DNA of 61,402 bases, from positions 1 to 61,402 of the forward strand of contig NZ_WXFG01000004.1 of assembly GCF_009881055.1 (NCBI RefSeq), read 5' to 3'. This DNA comes from Peptoclostridium sp. Lineage in GTDB: Bacteria; Bacillota; Clostridia; Peptostreptococcales; Peptostreptococcaceae. Of this stretch, positions 27,594 to 35,662 are shown in pieces (positions within the stretch are counted from its first letter, which is position 1; each line of letters opens with the position of its first letter). The notes under the pieces were generated by a model that was not told where the DNA came from, searched no databases, and worked only from the letters and a program-made list of their open reading frames with translations. The position numbers were made by a program, and so were the translations under genes.

Positions 27594-28529
27594 TTGAAAA
27601 AAGTAAATGTTGTAATAGACGGGAAAAGCATCAACGTGCCTGAAAGTTATACTGTAATAATGGCTGCAAAGGAACTGGGAATAGAAATCCCTGCGTTTTG
27701 CTATGAGCCATCGCTTGAAATAGTGGCATCCTGCAGGATATGCGTTGTCGAGATTGAAGGTTCTCGCAAATTGGAGACCGCATGCTCAACAAAAGTATGG
27801 GAAGGGATGAATGTTCAAACCAGGTCCGAAAGGGTTATCAAGGAGAGAAGGCAGATACTCCAGCTGCTGCTTGACAACCATCCTAACGACTGTCTTACAT
27901 GCCAGAAGGCGGGCGAGTGCCTGCTTCAAAAGTATGCATACGAATACGACGTCAAGTTCGGTGATGAGAGCTCGCAGGTAAGCCTCAAGATTGACAAGAG
28001 CAATCCATACGTATACAGGGATGAGAGCAAGTGCATACTCTGTGGCAGATGTGTGAGAATATGCGCCCAGATTCCAGAAAGATCTGTGCTTTGCTTTGCA
28101 AACAGAGGCACTGAAATGAAGATAGCGGCCGACTATGACAAGACCATGGGCAGCTCAAGCTGCGTGGCGTGTCAAAGATGTGTGAGCGTTTGTCCTGTTG
28201 GAGCCCTTATGGACGGCAGGCTTATGGGTAGACACAGGAGCTGGGAGTGCGAAAAGGAGCACATAAAATGCAGCGTGTGCCAGTATGGCTGCGACTTTGA
28301 GCTGCTTAAAAAAGGCAGTAGGATTGTAGGCGTAAGGTCGATGGCTCCTGGCGGAGGAAGACCTCTGTGTCTAAAGGGAAGGCTTACAAATGAACTTAAT
28401 TATGTAGACATGAGCGAGCTAGCCCCTGTCTACATGAAAAAGGGCGAGGAGTACGTCCAGGCAAGCTGGGTTGAGGCGCTTGCGCTTCACAGACTGATAA
28501 ACAGGATTGAAAAGCTGGAAGAAAGATAG
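27594..28529 (+). CDS. fdhB: FdhB, Fe-S electron-transfer subunit of formate dehydrogenase
   Basis: A 311-residue Fe-S protein whose whole length parallels the N-terminal third of FdhA. It has an N-terminal 2Fe-2S domain (CYEPSLEIVASCRIC), a His-Cys3 4Fe-4S site (NHPNDCLTCQKAGECLL), two ferredoxin clusters (CILCGRCVRICAQ, CVACQRCVSVCP) and a fifth Cys set (CSVCQYGC with Cys in PLCLKG) like the 4Fe-4S domain of molybdopterin enzymes. There is no catalytic domain. It should relay electrons between FdhA and the Hym subunits. TTG start after GGAGGG; fdhA follows 26 nt later. Confidence 0.92.
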   Translation: MKKVNVVIDGKSINVPESYTVIMAAKELGIEIPAFCYEPSLEIVASCRICVVEIEGSRKLETACSTKVWEGMNVQTRSERVIKERRQILQLLLDNHPNDCLTCQKAGECLLQKYAYEYDVKFGDESSQVSLKIDKSNPYVYRDESKCILCGRCVRICAQIPERSVLCFANRGTEMKIAADYDKTMGSSSCVACQRCVSVCPVGALMDGRLMGRHRSWECEKEHIKCSVCQYGCDFELLKKGSRIVGVRSMAPGGGRPLCLKGRLTNELNYVDMSELAPVYMKKGEEYVQASWVEALALHRLINRIEKLEER

Positions 28530-28555
28530 ATGCGTTTTCAAAGGGAGGACTAAAA

Positions 28556-31240
28556 ATGGTGTTAGTCAAGATAGACGGCAGGGAACTCGAGGTTCCCAAG
28601 GACTATACTATACTGAAGGCATGCCAGGCGGCCGGAGCACAAATACCCACCTTCTGTTACGATGAGAGGCTTTCAAGACATGGAGCCGGGGCGTGCAGAA
28701 TATGCCTTATAGAAGTTGAGGGACAAAGAAACCTAATGCCATCATGTACCGAGAAGGTATGGGAAGGCATGTCCGTATTTACAAAGAGTGAGAGGGTTAT
28801 AAAGGAAAGAAAGGGAATACTCGAGCTTATGGTTCAAAACCATCCCCTCGACTGCCTCACATGCGAAAAGTCGGGAGACTGCAAGCTGCAGGACTACTGC
28901 TACGAGTATGATGTGACGGGCATAAAAGGCCTAGAAGAGCGTGTGCTGCCTGTAGACGACAGCAATCCGTTCTACAAGTTCGATCCAGACAAGTGCATAC
29001 TCTGCGGCAAGTGCGTACGTGTTTGCGAAGAGCTGCAGGGAACTAGAGCTATAGTCATATCAGAGAGAGGTCCTGTAGCCAAGGTATCGGCTCCGTTCGA
29101 TGAGGGTCTTGAAAATTCGCCATGCGTATCATGCGGAAACTGCGTTTCGTACTGCCCCGTGGGAGCATTGCTGCCAAAGAGCAAGACTGGCTACAGGGTA
29201 TGGGACACTAAGAAGGTCATGACTACATGCTCATACTGCGGAGTGGGATGCCAGCTTGAGCTCATAGTTAAAGGCAATGAGGTTGTCGGAGTACAGCCGG
29301 CAATGGGAGCAGGGAATGAAGGGCTGCTCTGCGTCAAGGGTAAGTTCGCCTACGGTTTTATAAACCACCCAGACAGACTCAAGAAGCCGATGATAAGAAA
29401 GGACGGCGTTCTTGTCGAGTCAACATGGGAAGAGGCGCTCTCACTTGTGGCAAATAAGATAAGTGACATAAAAAGCAAGTATGGAGCCGATTCGATAGCA
29501 GGGCTGACTTCGGCAAGATGTACTAACGAGGAGAACTACCTGTTCCAGAAGCTACTACGGGCTGTTGTGGGCACAAATAACGTGGATCACTGCGCAAGGC
29601 TCTGACACGCCTCCACTGTTGCAGGTCTTGCAACAACACTTGGGAGCGGCGCAATGACAAACAGCATAGCTGAGACGAGATACAACGATGTGTTGTTTGT
29701 CACAGGCTCCAACACAACTGAAAACCACCCGGTCATAGCCACGAAAATGAAGCAGGCAGTCAAGAATGGAGCCAAGCTTATAGTTGCCGATCCAAGAAGA
29801 ATTGAGCTGGCTGACTATGCGGACGTATTCCTGCAGATAACTCCGGGTACAAACATAGCGCTTCTGAATGCGATGATGAACGTTATAATAAGCGAGGGAC
29901 TCCAGGACAAGACGTATATCGAAGATATGACAGAAAACTACGAGGAGCTAGCAGAGCTTGTAAAACGCTACACTCCAGAAGAAGCTGCCAGGATATGCGG
30001 CGTAGACGCGGAGGACATCAGGAAGGCTGCAAGGATTTACGCGGAGGCTGAAAAGGCTGGTATATACTATGCCATGGGAATAACGCAGCATACGAGTGGT
30101 ACGGACAATGTAATGTCAATATCCAATCTGGCGCTGCTTTGCGGCAATATAGGCAAGGAAGCTGCGGGCGTCAACCCTCTGAGAGGCCAAAACAACGTGC
30201 AGGGCGCCTGCGACATGGGAGGCCTTCCGGGAGACCTTCCGGGATACCAGAAGGTGTTCAAACCCGAGGTCATAGAAAAATTTGAAGCTGCTTGGAATGC
30301 AAAGCTTTCCGGCAAGGTGGGACTCACTGTCCCTGAGATGCTTACGGAAGCCTCCAGCGGAAATGTAAAGATGATATATATAATGGGAGAAAACCCTATG
30401 GTCTCAGACCCTGACATAACCCACGTAAAGCACGCACTAGAGCATCTTGATTTCCTCGTTGTGCAGGACATTTTCCTGACTGAGACAGCTGAGCTTGCAG
30501 ACGTAGTACTGCCAGCAGCGTCATTTGCCGAAAAGGACGGCACATTCTCGAACACAGAAAGAAGGGTGCAGAGAGTGAGAAAGGCCGTAAGTCCAGTGGG
30601 TGATTCAAAGCCTGATTATGAGATACTCTCTGATATAATGAACAGGCTGGGATACAAGGCGTCGTACGAAAACGCATCTGAAATATTCGATGAGATAGCA
30701 AGCGTAACTCCACAATATGCGGGTATAGACTATAAAAGGCTAGAGGACATAAATGGACTTCAGTGGCCTTGCCCTACAAAAGACCATCCGGGAACAAAAT
30801 ATCTGCACTCCAAGGGATGCGCAAGGGGCAGAGCGCTGTTCGTACCTTGCGAGTATTCGCAAAGCGCTGAGATGCCAGACAGCACATATCCTCTTGTGCT
30901 TACAACAGGCAGGATACTCTACCAGTATCACACTACTACAATGACCGGAAAGACTGAGGGTATTAGCAAAAATTACTCTGACTCGTTTATAGAGGTCAAT
31001 CCTTCTACTGCAAACAAGCTTGGAATAGAAGACGGAGAGATAGTAAGGGTGGTGTCAAGAAGGGGCAGCGTTGAGACAAATGTGAGAGTCACCGAGATTG
31101 TGGAGGAAGATGTGGTATTCATGCCTTTCCACTTTGCAAAGGGCGCAGCCAACATGATAACAAACTCGAAGCTCGATCCTAAGGCGAAGATTCCCGAGCT
31201 CAAGGTTTGTGCGGTGAGGATTGAGAAGATAACACAATAG
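28556..31240 (+). CDS. fdhA: FdhA, selenocysteine-containing (tungsten) formate dehydrogenase catalytic subunit
   Basis: An 894-residue selenoprotein read through an in-frame UGA at codon 350. The first 205 residues hold 2Fe-2S (CYDERLSRHGAGACRIC), His-Cys3 (NHPLDCLTCEKSGDCKL) and two 4Fe-4S clusters (CILCGKCVRVCEE, CVSCGNCVSYCP). The molybdopterin oxidoreductase part starts with CSYCGVGCQLEL and contains the active-site motif DHCARLUHAST, followed by the pterin-binding region (GENPMVSDPD, QDIFLTETAELADVVLP) and the C-terminal beta-barrel dinucleotide domain (LTTGRILYQYHTTTMTGK). The neighbouring tungstate and cofactor genes suggest W as the metal. It interconverts formate and CO2. Confidence 0.96.
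29603..29605 (+). other. Selenocysteine UGA codon of fdhA (residue 350)
   Basis: TGA sits in frame inside the universally conserved formate dehydrogenase motif CARL-U-HAST, with uninterrupted reading frame on both sides, so it is decoded as selenocysteine, not a stop. Confidence 0.96.
29606..29645 (+). promoter_or_regulatory. Bacterial SECIS element in fdhA
   Basis: Directly after the UGA, TGTTGCA (29617-29623) pairs with TGCAACA (29629-29635) around the loop GGTCT, 11 nt beyond the codon. The loop matches the AGGUCU-type apical loop of the E. coli fdhF SECIS, which binds SelB. Confidence 0.88.
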
Positions 31241-31260
31241 CTGATAATGGGGGTGAGCTG

Positions 31261-31770
31261 ATGAAAAGTCTGGAACACATATTCAAATTTGCGATGGACC
31301 TTGAGATACAAGGAGCTAACTTCTACAAGGAAAGCGCCCAGAAAATAACAAATCCCGTGACTAAAGCCATATTTGAAAAGCTCTACAACACTGAGCTTGA
31401 ACACTATGATTTCCTTAAACGCGAACTAGAAAAGTTCAAGGCAACAAGTACTGTAATGCCAATGGATGATGATATGAAGCAGCATATGGAGTCAGAAATA
31501 GACATATTCCACAACAGAGGAAGGAGCGAGCATCTTGAGGCGGTTGTGTCGGAATCGGATGTGCCGGACATGGCAATACTCAGAATGGCATATCTAATAG
31601 AAAGAGATGCAGCTGAGTTTTACAGAGATGCAGCCAGCAGCACTCAGGACGCCGAAGCTGTAGAAGTATTCAATTCCCTTGCCAAGTGGGAGGATGCCCA
31701 CGAGGAGATGTTCAGGAAGGAATATAAAAGGAGAATGGAAGAGTACATGAACGCTCCTTGGGGAGGTTAG
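31261..31770 (+). CDS. Ferritin-like (rubrerythrin-type) di-iron protein
   Basis: A 169-residue four-helix bundle with two half-motifs for a di-iron site: E-Q-G with ELEHYDF (ExxH) in the first pair of helices and ERDAAEFY with EDAHEEMF (ExxH) in the second. No rubredoxin domain is present, so it is the erythrin/ferritin-like class, usually linked to peroxide reduction or iron handling. It lies 20 nt after fdhA and 3 nt before mogA, inside the formate dehydrogenase operon, where protection of O2-sensitive clusters is a fair inference. Confidence 0.82.
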   Translation: MKSLEHIFKFAMDLEIQGANFYKESAQKITNPVTKAIFEKLYNTELEHYDFLKRELEKFKATSTVMPMDDDMKQHMESEIDIFHNRGRSEHLEAVVSESDVPDMAILRMAYLIERDAAEFYRDAASSTQDAEAVEVFNSLAKWEDAHEEMFRKEYKRRMEEYMNAPWGG

Positions 31771-31773
31771 ATT

Positions 31774-32262
31774 GTGAACGCAGGGATAATAACAGTCAGT
31801 GACAAGGGCTATGCAGGACAAAGAGCTGACGAGAGCGGTGCGGAAATAAAGCGCATACTGAGCGGGAGCGGCCATATAGTGTCTGAGTATGTCATAGTTC
31901 CGGACGAAGAGGATATTATATATTCCCAGATATTAAGAATGTCCGACGAGCTAAGGCTCGAGCTTGTATTGACAACAGGAGGGACAGGCTTTTCAAAGCG
32001 CGATGTAACGCCTGAGGCCACGCTAAGGGCCATAACGAGGAATGCGCCCGGAATATGCGAGGCCATAAGGCAAAACAGCCTTGCAATAACAAGGCGGGCC
32101 ATGCTCTCGAGGGCAGTATCAGGAATAAGGGGTGAAACCCTAATCGTCAATCTTCCAGGAAGCCCAAAGGCAGTCAGGGAATCGCTTGAATTTGCACTAG
32201 ACTCAATTGAACACGGCGTGCAGATACTAAAAGGGGTTGCTGTCGAGTGTGCAAGGAAATAA
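31774..32262 (+). CDS. mogA: Molybdopterin adenylyltransferase-type protein MogA/MoaB
   Basis: A 162-residue enzyme that adenylates molybdopterin before metal insertion by MoeA. The family motifs are GIITVSDKGYAG at the N-terminus, the nucleotide-binding TTGGTGFSKRDVTPEAT near residue 70 and VNLPGSPKAVRE near 130. GTG start 31774 is preceded by GGGGAGG. It is part of the fdh transcript and overlaps mobA by 16 nt. MoaB and MogA cannot be separated by length alone; the role is the same in tungsten and molybdenum cofactor synthesis. Confidence 0.9.
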   Translation: MNAGIITVSDKGYAGQRADESGAEIKRILSGSGHIVSEYVIVPDEEDIIYSQILRMSDELRLELVLTTGGTGFSKRDVTPEATLRAITRNAPGICEAIRQNSLAITRRAMLSRAVSGIRGETLIVNLPGSPKAVRESLEFALDSIEHGVQILKGVAVECARK

Positions 32263-32912
32263 AAGGACAAAAATTATTTGGAAGTGCAATAATACTTGCG
32301 GGAGGCAGAAGCTCCCGCATGGGTTTTGACAAGCAGTTCATAGAGATAAATGAAAAAAGGCTGATTGAAATTATGGCCGCCAGACTTTCTGAGGCTTTCG
32401 ACGACATAATAATAGTTACAAACAGGCCGGAAATGTACAGCTGTTGTAAATGCAAGCTCACTTCAGACATAATAAAGGGCAAGGGTCCCCTAGGAGGCAT
32501 ACACGCCGGCCTCCTTGCCGCTGAGAGCGAATTTGTGTATGTCATAGCATGCGACATGCCATATATAAACATAGAGTACATCAAGCATATGGAAGGTGTC
32601 ATAGAGAGAAGGCTTGAGGCAGTGGAAGGTGCAGATGCCTGCATAACGCTAAAGGGAGAATGGATTGAGCCCTTCAACGCGTTCTACAGAAAAAACCTCA
32701 ACAAGAGAATCGAGGAGCATCTGGAAAGCGACAAGAGAGCGGTGTATTCGCTACTGAAGAGATTGAATACAGTTTACATCAGCGAGCTGGAGGCAAGAAG
32801 GTTCAGCCCGGACTGGAGCATGTTTTTCAACATGAACACCATGGAGGAGCTCCGACGGTATTCTCAAGTCACACAAGAAGGAAAGCCAAATGGAAAAATC
32901 CAGATTTTATGA
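32247..32912 (+). CDS. mobA: Molybdenum cofactor guanylyltransferase MobA
   Basis: A 221-residue GTP transferase that attaches GMP to the metal-pterin, giving the bis-MGD form used by formate dehydrogenases. N-terminal nucleotide-binding loop AIILAGGRSSRMGFDKQF, then KGPLGGIHAGL and ACDMPYIN (metal-binding Asp). The GTG at 32247 lies inside mogA; the best ribosome site (AAAGGGG) is about 12 nt away, so initiation may depend on translational coupling. It overlaps fdhD by 23 nt. Confidence 0.92.
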   Translation: MCKEIKGQKLFGSAIILAGGRSSRMGFDKQFIEINEKRLIEIMAARLSEAFDDIIIVTNRPEMYSCCKCKLTSDIIKGKGPLGGIHAGLLAAESEFVYVIACDMPYINIEYIKHMEGVIERRLEAVEGADACITLKGEWIEPFNAFYRKNLNKRIEEHLESDKRAVYSLLKRLNTVYISELEARRFSPDWSMFFNMNTMEELRRYSQVTQEGKPNGKIQIL

Positions 32913-33669
32913 TATAATAAAATATAGTGATGGAAAATTAACAGAGGAGAAAGACGAGGTTGTAGCCGAATTTTGGATGGATCTTTTCGTCGACGGAGTT
33001 AAATTTGTCAGGCTGCTTTGCACTCCTGAATCGCTTGAAAGCCTGGCGGTAGGTTTTTTAAAGTCAGACGGGGTAATATCCTCAATGCAGGATGTAAAGG
33101 ATGTAGGAGTCGATACGCAAAACAAGGCTGTTTTTGTAACGACACTCAGCCCGGAAGCTACAAGAGAGAAGCTTGCAGGAAAGAAAGTCAGCATAGTGGG
33201 CACGAGCAAGGGGATTGTTTCGGACTCGCTCTATGAAGCGATTGCTCCAAAAGACAGGCCTAATCTAGAACTAGACATAGACAGGATACTCGATATAGTA
33301 GGCGATTTTTCGTCAAGGTCAGGCCTTTTCTCTGCAACTGGCGGCGCTCACAGCTGCGCCATATCTGACGGTCAGCGGCTGCTTGACTTCAAAGAGGACA
33401 TAGGCAGGCACAACGCTGTCGACAAGATTGTCGGCAACTGCATGCTCCGAGGGATAGACACATCAGACAAGCTGCTAATACTCAGCGGCAGAGTCTCTTC
33501 AGAGATGCTGCTAAAGGCCATTAATGCCGGGTTCTATGCGGTTATTTCGAGGGCGGCGCCTACAGACGCGGCCATAGATATAGCAAGGGAGAAGGGAATA
33601 ATACTCTGCGGCTTTGCCCGTGGTAGAAAAATGAATATATATACAGATTTTCCGAGTCGTCATTTCTAA
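32890..33669 (+). CDS. fdhD: FdhD family sulfurtransferase for formate dehydrogenase
   Basis: A 259-residue FdhD homologue; FdhD passes sulfur from a cysteine desulfurase to the metal-bis-MGD of formate dehydrogenase. Family motifs are present: PESLESLAVGFLKSDG, FSATGGAHSCAI, DFKEDIGRHNAVDKI and SGRVSSEMLLKA with VISRAAPTDAAI. The loop that carries the essential CxxC in E. coli FdhD is here VGTSKGIV (residues 103-110), and there is no cysteine between residues 45 and 155. It may work by another residue or differ mechanistically. It is last gene before the tup leader. Confidence 0.88.
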   Translation: MEKSRFYDIIKYSDGKLTEEKDEVVAEFWMDLFVDGVKFVRLLCTPESLESLAVGFLKSDGVISSMQDVKDVGVDTQNKAVFVTTLSPEATREKLAGKKVSIVGTSKGIVSDSLYEAIAPKDRPNLELDIDRILDIVGDFSSRSGLFSATGGAHSCAISDGQRLLDFKEDIGRHNAVDKIVGNCMLRGIDTSDKLLILSGRVSSEMLLKAINAGFYAVISRAAPTDAAIDIAREKGIILCGFARGRKMNIYTDFPSRHF

Positions 33670-33760
33670 AGCCAAGGCCATGAAATGACGACCATTGGGT
33701 CTTTTGAGAAATCGGAAGGCCTCCCGTATTTGGAAAGGAGAATCTTAAACCACTGGCTCT
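33670..33760 (+). promoter_or_regulatory. Structured RNA leader upstream of tupA, Moco/tungsten-cofactor riboswitch candidate
   Basis: Right after fdhD, AGCCA-AGG (33671-33678) can pair with CC-AC-TGGCT (33750-33758), closing a domain of about 90 nt that contains GGAAGGCCTCCCG (33716-33728) and TTGGAAAGG. A terminator and the tungstate transporter follow. Position and shape fit the Moco riboswitch class, which in some species responds to the tungsten cofactor; sequence identity to that class is from memory only. Confidence 0.45.
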
Positions 33761-33881
33761 ACACAGCTAATTTGGTATGGCAATACTTTGCATACAAAGC
33801 TGAAAAATGGAGCTTAGCGGGCTTGTTTGATTTTGCTGATTATAGCAGTTGAATAGGCCTGCTTTATAGCGGCTTTAAGAT

Positions 33882-33912
33882 GCAGTCCTTTTGGGGCTGC
33901 TTTTTTATTTTA
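33882..33912 (+). terminator. Terminator/attenuator before tupA
   Basis: GCAGTCC (33882-33888) pairs with GGGCTGC (33894-33900), with a T-G pair, followed by TTTTTTATTTT. It lies 37 nt upstream of tupA and downstream of the structured leader, so it may act as the expression platform or as the fdhD terminator. Confidence 0.75.
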
Positions 33913-33948
33913 CATAATAAATCTAAATTAAAAGGAGGCAACAAATTC

Positions 33949-34812
33949 ATGAAAAGGTTACTATCAATAATCACAGCAGTTATGATGCTGGCGGTTGCAC
34001 TTACTGGCTGCGCCGCAAAGCCGGCAAGCGAAGGCGAAGCTGGCAAGGCACAGGAAGCCAAGCAGAGCATAATACTTGCAACTACAACGAGCACCAGCGA
34101 CAGCGGACTGCTTGACTATCTGCTGCCGGAGTTTACAAAGGACACAGGGATAGAAGCAAAGGTTGTTGCTGTAGGCACAGGACAGGCGCTCCAGATGGGC
34201 AAGGACGGAGAGGCTGACGTGCTGCTTGTACACTCCAAGGCCGCTGAGGAAGAGTTCGTGGCTGCAGGAGACGGGCTTGAAAGAAAAGATGTTATGTACA
34301 ACGACTTCATACTAGTCGGACCTGAAAGCGACCCACTAAAGCTTAAGCAGGAGCTGCCAAATGACATAGTCGGAGCGCTCAAGAAGATAAGCGAGCAAAA
34401 ATTCAAGTTCATATCAAGGGGCGACGACTCGGGAACCCACAAGAAGGAGCTTGCGCTGTGGACTGAAGCCGGCATAACTCCGGAGGGAGACTACTACGTG
34501 TCTGCCGGCAGGGGGATGGGAGACGTGCTAAAGATGGCTGATGAGATGCAGGCATACACCCTTACAGACAGGGGCACATACCTTAGCGTGAAGGCGGATT
34601 TGGGGCTTGGAATAGCAGTAGAAAATGACAAGAACCTTTTCAACCAGTACGGCGTAATACCTGTAAATCCGGACAAGAACGAGAATATAAATGCTGAAGG
34701 CGCCAAAGCATTTGAAGAGTGGATACTTTCAGAAAAAGCTCAGAAGCTTATAGGTGAATACGGCAAGGAAAAATACGGCGCTCCGCTGTTCACTCCTAAC
34801 GCTGCTAAATAA
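33949..34812 (+). CDS. tupA: Tungstate ABC transporter substrate-binding lipoprotein TupA
   Basis: A 287-residue exported binding protein. Signal sequence with lipobox LTGC (cysteine at residue 20), so it is anchored to the outer face of the membrane. The mature protein begins the tungstate-specific signature TTTSTSDSGLLDYLLPEF, and has FISRGDDSGTHKKE, typical of TupA rather than molybdate ModA. The first P. acidaminophilum TupA was described as highly selective for tungstate over molybdate (recall). The ATG at 33949 follows AAAAGGAGG. A strong hairpin separates it from tupB. Confidence 0.95.
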   Translation: MKRLLSIITAVMMLAVALTGCAAKPASEGEAGKAQEAKQSIILATTTSTSDSGLLDYLLPEFTKDTGIEAKVVAVGTGQALQMGKDGEADVLLVHSKAAEEEFVAAGDGLERKDVMYNDFILVGPESDPLKLKQELPNDIVGALKKISEQKFKFISRGDDSGTHKKELALWTEAGITPEGDYYVSAGRGMGDVLKMADEMQAYTLTDRGTYLSVKADLGLGIAVENDKNLFNQYGVIPVNPDKNENINAEGAKAFEEWILSEKAQKLIGEYGKEKYGAPLFTPNAAK

Positions 34813-34893
34813 GCAAACTGAAGCAATTCACTCAGATATAGTTTTAATAAGCATGATTGTGTATAATTAAAAGGTAAGACAGGAATTAAAATC

Positions 34894-34933
34894 AGGCGAA
34901 AACACAAGACAGAGGGCTTGTGTTTTCGCCTTT
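34894..34933 (+). terminator. Strong hairpin between tupA and tupB
   Basis: A perfect 15-bp stem (AGGCGAAAACACAAG with CTTGTGTTTTCGCCT, 8-nt loop) followed by only a short T-run. It could partly terminate or protect the tupA mRNA so that more binding protein than permease is made. Confidence 0.6.
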
Positions 34934-34974
34934 GAAGTAATGTCCGGATTAAATATAGGAAACGGGAGAATGGA

Positions 34975-35661
34975 ATGGATTACATAGCGGAAGGATTCAA
35001 GACGGCAATAGAGCTTTTGATTTCGTTTGACCCTCAGGTATACAAGATAATAATTCTTTCTGTATTTGTGTCTTCAACAGCCACTGCAATTGCAGCTACC
35101 GTTAGCATACCGCTTGGCATTTTTGCCGGAATAAGCAATTTCAGGCTGAAGAGGCTTTTTTCAAAAGTGCTGTATTCTATGATGAGCGTGCCGTCTGTCA
35201 TAGTGGGCCTGGTTGTTGCAATAGGGCTTTCGCGAAGAGGCCCGCTTGGTTTTATGCAACTGCTTTACACGCCGGCAGCTATGATAATAGCCCAGGCTCT
35301 GCTAGTGTTTCCGCTGTGCCTGGGGCTTACATACAGCCTTGCAAAAAACAGGGGGAGCGACATAGAGCGAATAGGCAAGACGCTTGGAGCCGGCAAGCTG
35401 CAAGGAATAGTACTTATAATAAGAGAGCTCAAGGCCGAGCTTTTCATAAACGTTGTGACCACATTTTCAAGGGCCATATCAGAGGTTGGGGCCGTGATGA
35501 TAGTCGGAGGAAACATAAAAGGCCATACAAGGGTAATAACCACGTCAATAGCAATGCTCAACTCCATGGGGGACTATCCCATGGCAATAGCCCTAGGACT
35601 TGTGCTGCTTATCATATCATTCGCCATCAATGCGGTAATATATTCACTGCAGGAGGAATAG
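34975..35661 (+). CDS. tupB: Tungstate ABC transporter permease TupB
   Basis: A 228-residue inner-membrane permease with about six helices (for example IIILSVFVSSTATAIAATV, MSVPSVIVGLVVAIGLSR, MIIAQALLVFPLCLGLTYSL, IALGLVLLIISFAINAVIY). The cytoplasmic EAA-type loop is visible near RIGKTLGAGKLQGI with downstream SRAISEVGAVMIVGGNI, which contacts TupC. It is spaced 1 nt from tupC. Start ATG 34975 has GGGAGAA ahead. Confidence 0.94.
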   Translation: MDYIAEGFKTAIELLISFDPQVYKIIILSVFVSSTATAIAATVSIPLGIFAGISNFRLKRLFSKVLYSMMSVPSVIVGLVVAIGLSRRGPLGFMQLLYTPAAMIIAQALLVFPLCLGLTYSLAKNRGSDIERIGKTLGAGKLQGIVLIIRELKAELFINVVTTFSRAISEVGAVMIVGGNIKGHTRVITTSIAMLNSMGDYPMAIALGLVLLIISFAINAVIYSLQEE

Positions 35662-35662
35662 A

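Noticed and set aside
29603..29653. fdhA as two genes or a pseudogene split by a stop
   Set aside because: The frame continues on both sides, the residue is the conserved Sec of formate dehydrogenases, and a SECIS hairpin follows directly.
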